Of a DNA stretch of 32,429 nucleotides, positions 27,596-32,429 are shown piece after piece (positions within the stretch are counted from its first letter, which is position 1; each line of letters opens with the position of its first letter). Made by a program: the position numbers and the translations under genes. Below the pieces are notes generated by a model. It did no database searches. It saw only the letters and a list, made by a program, of their open reading frames with translations, and was not told the origin of the DNA. This stretch comes from Gammaproteobacteria bacterium (GTDB lineage Bacteria; Pseudomonadota; Gammaproteobacteria; Francisellales; CACEW01), in NCBI GenBank assembly GCA_029240715.1, contig JARDZR010000005.1, forward strand, positions 1-32,429, in the 5' to 3' direction.

Positions 27596-27835
27596 ATGCT
27601 AAGTAGAAAAGACCTTTACGATTATTTTAAACCTTATGTTGAGCTGAGAACCAAGGAATATAGATCGGCTCTCTGCCCTATTCCCGAAGATAAAGAAGTG
27701 GTCGAATTCGCCACAGCTAGCCCTCTTGATAGCTCATCTGAGCCAGTTTCTGTCGGCATTTCTTTGATGGCCCCTTTTTATCAAGCTAAAAAGCCACAAA
27801 ATAATGTAGAACCTATTGTAAATAAACCTGAATAA
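27596..27835 (+). CDS. Small hypothetical protein, 79 residues
   Basis: I do not recognise this protein. It starts MLSRKDLYDYFKPYVELRTK, a charged amphipathic region, then has an acidic, Ser/Pro-rich middle and a Lys/Pro/Asn-rich tail. There is no signal peptide and no membrane segment. AAGGA six bases before ATG 27596 is a good ribosome site, better than for the ATG two codons upstream (27590). Codon use is like that of neighbours. It lies between atpC and glmU, genes that are usually adjacent in gammaproteobacteria, and 34 bases before another unknown small gene. A lineage-specific protein is likely; function unknown. Confidence 0.6.
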   Translation: MLSRKDLYDYFKPYVELRTKEYRSALCPIPEDKEVVEFATASPLDSSSEPVSVGISLMAPFYQAKKPQNNVEPIVNKPE

Positions 27836-27869
27836 TTTTTTTTAAAACAAGTCAGCATGGAGGCTGCAA

Positions 27870-28172
27870 ATGTCACTACGTTTTTTTTCACGCTCATCAA
27901 GAATTGTTCCAAGCCAATCAACCGAACAGGCTCGAGCAGCTCAAAGACCCGGAATTTTTCATAGCGCCGCAACATTTTTTTCCAATTTATTTAAAATAGA
28001 CCCTGCAATGTATACCTCAGAAGCTGAGCTGATGAGTACCATTTCAAGAACCAGACAAGGCGAAGATGACACCGCCTTAGTTTCCAGAGGGTTTGGGGTG
28101 ATTGGAAATACAGGTTCTTCTGAAAGCAGTTCAGCTTATTCGAGTGAAGAGGCCCATTCCAACTCACGCTAA
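27870..28172 (+). CDS. Small hypothetical protein, 100 residues, Ser-rich C-terminus
   Basis: I do not recognise this protein. It begins with a basic, Ser/Phe-rich segment (SLRFFSRSSRIVPS) that is not a normal signal peptide. A short hydrophobic-aromatic stretch (FHSAATFFSNLF) follows, and it ends in a Ser/Glu-rich, likely disordered tail (SSESSSAYSSEEAHSNSR). GGAGG seven bases before the ATG is one of the strongest ribosome sites in the window, so I take it as real. Together with the preceding small gene it interrupts the usual atpC-glmU junction. The polar Ser/Glu tail resembles C-terminal signals of some type IV-secreted effectors, but that is only a loose likeness. Confidence 0.6.
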   Translation: MSLRFFSRSSRIVPSQSTEQARAAQRPGIFHSAATFFSNLFKIDPAMYTSEAELMSTISRTRQGEDDTALVSRGFGVIGNTGSSESSSAYSSEEAHSNSR

Positions 28173-28257
28173 TAAGCGGATTTATTTTTTAAGTTACCGT
28201 GCTTTCTGGTTGAACTTCAAATAAAATACTCAAAAAGCTTAAATGAGTGGGAAATTT

Positions 28258-29262
28258 ATGGCGTTGAGTATTGTTATTTTAGCTGGCGGCAGTGGCACCC
28301 GTATGGGTTCCAATCTGCCTAAAGTATTGCACAAACTGGCTGGCAAAACCTTATTAGATCATGTCATTGACAGCGCAGAAGCTTTAGATAATGTGACTGA
28401 AGTTTTTGTAGTTTACGGTCATATGGGTGAAACTGTCTTAACTGCAATGCAGCATCGCGATAACGTAAAATGGATTGAACAAAAACAAAGGCTTGGTACA
28501 GGCCATGCTGTGCAGCAGGTATTGCCTTATTTAAATCCAAATAACCAAGTCTTAATTCTATATGGCGACGTCCCTTTAATTACTCCAAACACTTTATCTA
28601 ATTTCGTGACTGCTTCAGGTAAAAACCAATTGGGTCTTTTGACCGCAGTGGTATCCGACCCATCAGGTTTGGGGCGGATCTTGCGAGATGAACATCAACA
28701 CGTATTGGGCATCGTTGAAGAAAAAGATGCGAGTGACCTTGAAAAACAGATTAAAGAAATTAATACCGGTATTTACTGTGTGCCTGCCGAGTTATTACTA
28801 AAATGGTTGCCTAATCTTTCTAATAACAATGCGCAAAAAGAATATTACTTAACCGATATTGTGACTATGGCTCATCAGGAACAAATTAACATTAGTGTTT
28901 CTCGCCCTAAAAAAGTTGAAGAGATTTACGGGGCTAATACTCGAGTTGAGCTAGCAAGATTGGAGCGGATTTATCAACAGTGGCAAACCCAGGATTTAAT
29001 GCTGCATGGGGTTACTATGTACGACCCAGCAAGAGTAGATATAAGAGGCCGTGTGATCCCTGCCAGAGACTGCATTATTGACGTCAACGTCATATTTGAA
29101 GGCGATGTGACTTTAGGTGAAAACTGCATTATTGGCCCAAATGTGCTGCTTAAAAATGTGCAGCTAGGGCACAATGTGGAAATCAAGGCCAATTCGGTAT
29201 TAGAAGACTGCATGATTGAACGAGGTGCTATTATGACGGAGCTAATAAACATCAAACTGTGA
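28258..29262 (+). CDS. glmU: GlmU, N-terminal uridylyltransferase part, truncated by frameshift
   Basis: GlmU normally acetylates glucosamine-1-phosphate and then makes UDP-GlcNAc for peptidoglycan and lipid A. The uridylyltransferase domain looks complete: [48 protein letters not shown] and [14 protein letters not shown]. The left-handed beta-helix of the acetyltransferase domain then begins ([19 protein letters not shown]) but the frame breaks after [12 protein letters not shown], adding a short out-of-frame tail. Compared with E. coli GlmU about 60 residues (roughly 327-386) are missing, and the rest continues in another frame (29232-29441). The lost part includes catalytic His363 and Arg333, Lys351, Tyr366 and Asn377 (E. 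coli numbering). Acetyltransferase activity should be gone. ATG 28243 would add five residues; 28258 fits family starts better. Confidence 0.85.
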   Translation: MALSIVILAGGSGTRMGSNLPKVLHKLAGKTLLDHVIDSAEALDNVTEVFVVYGHMGETVLTAMQHRDNVKWIEQKQRLGTGHAVQQVLPYLNPNNQVLILYGDVPLITPNTLSNFVTASGKNQLGLLTAVVSDPSGLGRILRDEHQHVLGIVEEKDASDLEKQIKEINTGIYCVPAELLLKWLPNLSNNNAQKEYYLTDIVTMAHQEQINISVSRPKKVEEIYGANTRVELARLERIYQQWQTQDLMLHGVTMYDPARVDIRGRVIPARDCIIDVNVIFEGDVTLGENCIIGPNVLLKNVQLGHNVEIKANSVLEDCMIERGAIMTELINIKL

Positions 29263-29441
29263 TTGAGGATGAAGCCTTTATTGGTTCTGATGTACAATTG
29301 GTAGCGCCTGTAACAATTGGGAAAGGGGCAAGCATTGGAGCAGGTTCCACGATAACAAGCGATGCTCCTGCCGGCAAATTAACTTTGTCTCGTTCCAAGC
29401 AAACAACTATTGAAGGCTGGACCAGGCCAAGCAAAAAATAA
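29232..29441 (+). pseudogene. glmU: 3' remnant of glmU in a shifted frame
   Basis: From 29232 the second frame reads [20 protein letters not shown] and then [20 protein letters not shown], and ends GWTRPSKK. This aligns without gaps to the last 70 residues of GlmU (E. coli from Tyr387 to the end). It is out of frame with the upstream part, so the two cannot be one protein without a frameshift. A GTG at 29259 could in theory start a 60-residue fragment, but no convincing ribosome site was seen. It ends nine bases before glmS. High conservation of this remnant suggests the deletion is recent or is an assembly fault. Confidence 0.85.
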
Positions 29442-29450
29442 GGATTTGAT

Positions 29451-31283
29451 ATGTGTGGAATTGTTGGGGCCATAGCAGAGCGCAACGTTGTGCCCATTTT
29501 AATAGAGGGTTTAAAGCGTCTTGAATATCGAGGCTATGACTCAGCGGGTTTGGCTGTTATTGATGAGCAACCAAGCATCCTAAGAAAGCGTGCAGTAGGA
29601 AAAGTAGCGGAGCTGGCTGGCAAGATCAGCCAAGAACCCTGCTTTGGCAAGATCGGGATTGCCCATACTCGCTGGGCTACTCATGGCAAACCTTCGGAAC
29701 GCAATGCTCATCCTCATATGTCAGGCAAAAAAATCGCCATAGTCCACAATGGCATCATTGAAAACTATGCTGAACTCAAAGCTGAGCTTCAAGCTCAAGG
29801 TGTTGAGTTCCATTCTGATACCGATACTGAAGTCATCGCGCATTTAATTCATCAGGCTATGCAGTCTGGGAAAAATTTGATCTTAGCCATCAGAGCAGTG
29901 GTATCCCGTCTAAAAGGGGCTTATGCCATTGTTGCCATGAATTTAGATGAACCAGACCGATTGGTAGCAGTACGTTCAGGCTCTCCATTGGTGATTGGTT
30001 TAGGAATTGAAGAAAACTTTATTGCTTCAGACAGTTTGTCTTTACTGCCGGTTACTCATCGTTTTGTTTACTTGCATGAAGGAGATATTGCCGAAGTGAC
30101 TCGGCATATGATCAATATCACCGATCTGCATGGTCATGCCGTGACCAGGCCCATTGAAGAACAAAATATTTTAAGCGATGCTGCCAGTAAGGGGCATTAT
30201 AAGCATTTTATGCTGAAAGAAATTTTTGAGCAGCCTGATGTGGTGACTCAAACTATGAGCGGTTGTATGGATTCAGAAGGACGAGTTCAGATTAATTCAT
30301 TTGGTCTAAAAGCCGCTGATATTCTGCCTGAAATTGAAAACATTAAAATTGTAGCTTGTGGTACAAGCTATCACGCCGGCATGCTTGCTAAAAATTGGCT
30401 GGAAGAATGGGCAAAAATCCCCTGTGATGTCGAAATAGCCAGCGAACTGCGCTACAGGCAAACGGTGGTGCGTCCCAACACTTTGTTTTTAGCGATTTCC
30501 CAATCAGGTGAAACGGCCGATACCTTGGCTGCTTTGCGCCAAGCCCAAACTCTGGGCTATGCAGCGACTATGGTAATTTGCAATGTGCCAACAAGCTCTC
30601 TGGTAAGAGAGTCTGATTTAGTATTTATGACCCGGGCAGGAGCAGAGGTAGGGGTGGCTTCAACCAAGGCTTTTGTCACTCAGCTAGTCGGCCTGTATCT
30701 ATTTACTGCCTTATTAACCAGACTGAGGGGAATGGCAGATTTAGAGCTTAAACTAACTACCGCTTTACGCCAAGTTCCAGGCTTATTGCAGATGGCTTTG
30801 GGGCTGGATGCTGAGATCCAATTAACAGCCAATCAATTTATTGAAAAACAGCATGCTTTATTTTTGGGAAGAAGCTGTTTTTATCCTTTGGCATTAGAAG
30901 GGGCTTTAAAGCTTAAAGAAATTTCCTATATTCATGCCGAAGCTTATCCGGCAGGTGAGCTCAAGCATGGGCCTTTAGCCTTGGTAGATCCTGAAATGCC
31001 GATTGTTATTTTGGCCCCTAGAAATGCTTTGTTGGATAAACTTAAAGCCAATATTCAAGAAGTCGAAGCCCGCGGTGGGCAGCTTTTTGTGGTGACCGAA
31101 TCCAGCTTAAAAAAGGAGCTGCCGGCTAATGTTCATGTGATTGGACTTCCAGCTATTGCAGAGGAAATCGCAGCGATTGTCTATACGGTGCCTCTGCAAT
31201 TGCTTGCTTATTATGTAGCGGTATTAAAAGGCACCGATGTCGATCAGCCAAGAAATTTAGCTAAAAGCGTCACGGTGGAGTAA
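29451..31283 (+). CDS. glmS: Glutamine--fructose-6-phosphate aminotransferase GlmS
   Basis: GlmS makes glucosamine-6-phosphate from fructose-6-phosphate and glutamine, the entry to amino-sugar synthesis. The 610-residue product (E. coli 609) begins MCGIVGA, where Cys2 becomes the N-terminal nucleophile after Met removal. The glutaminase domain contains RLEYRGYDSAG, HTRWATHGKPSERNAHPH and VHNGIIENY. Two SIS sugar-isomerase domains follow (CGTSYHAGMLAKNW, SQSGETADTLAALR, EISYIHAEAYPAGELKHGP), and it ends DVDQPRNLAKSVTVE. All motifs are intact. AAGGA lies upstream of the ATG. It follows glmU by nine bases in the conserved glmU-glmS order and is convergent with tpx, with a four-base gap. No ribozyme leader is present. 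Confidence 0.99.
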   Translation: MCGIVGAIAERNVVPILIEGLKRLEYRGYDSAGLAVIDEQPSILRKRAVGKVAELAGKISQEPCFGKIGIAHTRWATHGKPSERNAHPHMSGKKIAIVHNGIIENYAELKAELQAQGVEFHSDTDTEVIAHLIHQAMQSGKNLILAIRAVVSRLKGAYAIVAMNLDEPDRLVAVRSGSPLVIGLGIEENFIASDSLSLLPVTHRFVYLHEGDIAEVTRHMINITDLHGHAVTRPIEEQNILSDAASKGHYKHFMLKEIFEQPDVVTQTMSGCMDSEGRVQINSFGLKAADILPEIENIKIVACGTSYHAGMLAKNWLEEWAKIPCDVEIASELRYRQTVVRPNTLFLAISQSGETADTLAALRQAQTLGYAATMVICNVPTSSLVRESDLVFMTRAGAEVGVASTKAFVTQLVGLYLFTALLTRLRGMADLELKLTTALRQVPGLLQMALGLDAEIQLTANQFIEKQHALFLGRSCFYPLALEGALKLKEISYIHAEAYPAGELKHGPLALVDPEMPIVILAPRNALLDKLKANIQEVEARGGQLFVVTESSLKKELPANVHVIGLPAIAEEIAAIVYTVPLQLLAYYVAVLKGTDVDQPRNLAKSVTVE

Positions 31284-31287
31284 AGCT

Positions 31288-31956
31288 TTATCCAAGAGCT
31301 TTTAGCGCTGCTTCATAATTAGGTTCATGGGAAACTTCAAAAACCTGCTCTGTATAAAGCACTTTGCCGTTTTCATCTAAAACGATAACTGCTCTGGACA
31401 TTAAGCCTCTGAGCGGGCCGTCAGTGATCCTGACTCCAATCTTGTCAGCAAATTCAGGATGGCGAAATACTGAACCGGTTATAACGTTATTGATATTTTC
31501 AGCTCCGCAAAAACGCTTTTGGGCAAAAGGCAGGTCAGCTGAAATGCAGATTACTTTAACATTGGGGTGCTCGGTAGCCTGTTCGTTGAATTTGCGAACT
31601 GAGAGGGCGCAGGTCGGGGTGTCCAAACTTGGGAAAATATTCAAAATTAGTTTATGGCCTTTAAATTCGCTTAATTTGAGCTCGCTCAAATCCGTTTTAG
31701 TGACAAGGAAGTCGGGGCATAGCTGGCCCACTTTAGGTAGTTCGCCATTGGTATGGATGGAATTGCCTTTAAAAGTTATCATTGCCATTTTTATTCTCCC
31801 ATGATCATGCTCATGATCGCAACAAGCATGTTCTTCAGCATGCTTTCTGGCTTGGTTCATGCGAAGCAAGGTTTTCTTTTTCGCAGCAACTTGGGCTTTG
31901 CGTTTATTGGTTTTCTGGGTTTGTTTTTTTTGTTTGGCTTTTGCTGATAATGCCAT
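31288..31956 (-). CDS. tpx: Thiol peroxidase Tpx with basic, His/Cys-rich N-terminal extension
   Basis: The last 166 residues are a typical thiol peroxidase: FPSLDTPTCALSVRKFN with the peroxidatic Cys60, LPFAQKRFCGAENINN with the resolving Cys94 (short-form numbering, E. coli Cys61 and Cys95) and DGPLRGLMSRAVIVLDENG. It reduces alkyl hydroperoxides with thioredoxin. Before it the frame runs on for 56 residues: a Lys-rich stretch (MALSAKAKQKKQTQKTNKRK) and then a metal-site-like HAEEHACCDHEHDHG. Both starts have ribosome sites: AGAGAGGA before ATG 31956 and GGGAGA eight bases before the internal ATG 31788. Two proteins from one gene are therefore possible. The extension is not part of the Tpx family and is not a signal peptide. 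The Tpx call is sure; use of the long start is less so. Confidence 0.9.
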   Translation of the reverse strand: MALSAKAKQKKQTQKTNKRKAQVAAKKKTLLRMNQARKHAEEHACCDHEHDHGRIKMAMITFKGNSIHTNGELPKVGQLCPDFLVTKTDLSELKLSEFKGHKLILNIFPSLDTPTCALSVRKFNEQATEHPNVKVICISADLPFAQKRFCGAENINNVITGSVFRHPEFADKIGVRITDGPLRGLMSRAVIVLDENGKVLYTEQVFEVSHEPNYEAALKALG

Positions 31957-32039
31957 ATTTTCCTCTCTTGTTTGCCATTCCCGTCAAGGCGGCGAGCTAG
32001 TTAATATCTGGATTTTTGGCCAGTCAGTTATGACAGTGG

Positions 32040-32429
32040 CTAATGATTTCTTGCTACTGCTAAATCACATAATGCAAGCAAGGCTTCTTTGTAGGGGGAT
32101 TCAGGTAAAAACTTGAGTTTGGTTTTGGCTTTCTCGGCTTCTTGCATAGCTTTGTTTCTTGTGAGTTCAATGGCGCCGGTTTTCCCCAAGATTTCCTGAA
32201 TGGCAGCAAGCTGTTCTATGCTGCTGTTTCTAATAGCTTGGCGGATAATTTCAGCTTCCTGGTTTGAGCCATGTTGCATAGCATAGATTAAAGGCAAAGT
32301 GGGTTTGCCCTCTGCCAAATCATCTCCAATATTCTTGCCCATTTCCTTAGCAGAAGCAGTGTAGTCCATAATGTCATCCACTAATTGGAAAGCTGTGCCT
32401 AAATGCATGCCATAATCTGCTAATTCCTG
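32040..32429 (-). CDS. ispB: Polyprenyl diphosphate synthase IspB, C-terminal part (partial at window edge)
   Basis: This frame is open to the window edge and encodes the last 129 residues of a trans-isoprenyl diphosphate synthase. It shows the second aspartate-rich motif GTAFQLVDDIMDY and the Mg2+-diphosphate block GKNIGDDLAEGKPTLPLIYA. The final helices match octaprenyl diphosphate synthase IspB (LPESPYKEALLALCDLAVAR). IspB makes the ubiquinone side chain by successive IPP additions. The N-terminal half with the first DDxxD lies beyond 32429. An internal Met at 32408 is not the true start. The 83-base gap to tpx shows no clear terminator. Confidence 0.93.
   Translation of the reverse strand, partial: QELADYGMHLGTAFQLVDDIMDYTASAKEMGKNIGDDLAEGKPTLPLIYAMQHGSNQEAEIIRQAIRNSSIEQLAAIQEILGKTGAIELTRNKAMQEAEKAKTKLKFLPESPYKEALLALCDLAVARNH

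Noticed and set aside
29259-29441. Stand-alone 60-residue gene starting at GTG 29259
   Set aside because: The sequence is the C-terminus of GlmU in a shifted frame, so it is better read as a remnant than as a new gene.
29442-29450. glmS ribozyme/riboswitch upstream of glmS
   Set aside because: The gap to the glmU remnant is nine bases and this ribozyme class is typical of Firmicutes; no such fold is present.
31957-32039. CATTCCCGTCAAGGCGG as part of a CATTCCCGC-type dispersed repeat
   Set aside because: Only a partial likeness and no partner arm was found.
31364-32116. Plus-strand frames opposite tpx
   Set aside because: They are antisense to the well-supported Tpx coding frame and its Lys-rich extension; the poly-Phe character comes from complementing Lys codons.

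Overview
This window is a stretch of gammaproteobacterial chromosome, moderately AT-rich and densely coded, with no gap over about 255 bases. Protein sequences and the gene pairs atpIBEFHAGDC-glmU-glmS, dprA-smg-topA and aroQ-accB-accC point to the class. Several features suggest a host-associated Legionellales/Coxiellales-like lineage: a stripped sensor kinase, a split dcw cluster, lineage-specific small proteins and a damaged glmU. That placement is inference from gene style, not from a marker search. I found no tRNA, rRNA, CRISPR array, insertion sequence or integrase.

Layout. (1) 1-5454, plus strand: a tight seven-gene run with overlaps of 1-4 bases or gaps under 15 bases. It holds the 3' end of a PhoB-like regulator, a PhoR-like kinase with no sensor part, rsmH, ftsL, ftsI, a cytochrome b561 and a CDF metal exporter. 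mraZ and murE, the usual dcw flanks, are absent. (2) 5435-7418: prmA (minus), a REP-like repeat cluster, and a secreted Bax-type glucosaminidase (plus). (3) 7419-9732, minus: aroQ-accB-accC. (4) 9924-15821, minus: rsmG, then fis-acyltransferase-dprA-smg-topA. (5) 15912-17221: a ferredoxin/flavodoxin-NADP reductase and an unknown 192-residue protein, convergent. (6) 17389-20354, plus: parA, parB and a secreted NlpC/P60 protein. The ParB looks KorB/plasmid-like rather than Spo0J-like, yet it sits in the classical slot between gidB(rsmG) and the atp operon. (7) 20363-27529, plus: a strong promoter and the complete nine-gene F1Fo ATP synthase operon, with a hairpin-rich leader before atpE and a hairpin between atpD and atpC. 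(8) 27596-31283, plus: two small unknown genes, a glmU broken by a frame-shifting internal deletion, and intact glmS. (9) 31288-32429, minus: thiol peroxidase with an unusual basic, His/Cys-rich N-terminal extension, and the 3' part of ispB.

Most of the window is core biology: envelope and division (rsmH, ftsL, ftsI, glmU, glmS, Bax, NlpC), fatty acid and lipid A synthesis (accBC, acyltransferase), energy (ATP synthase), DNA topology, uptake and segregation (topA, dprA, fis, parAB) and redox defence (tpx, FNR). I see no clear new multi-gene defence or secretion system. The observations most worth checking are the glmU deletion, the two-start tpx, the sensorless PhoR and the plasmid-like ParAB at the chromosomal locus.
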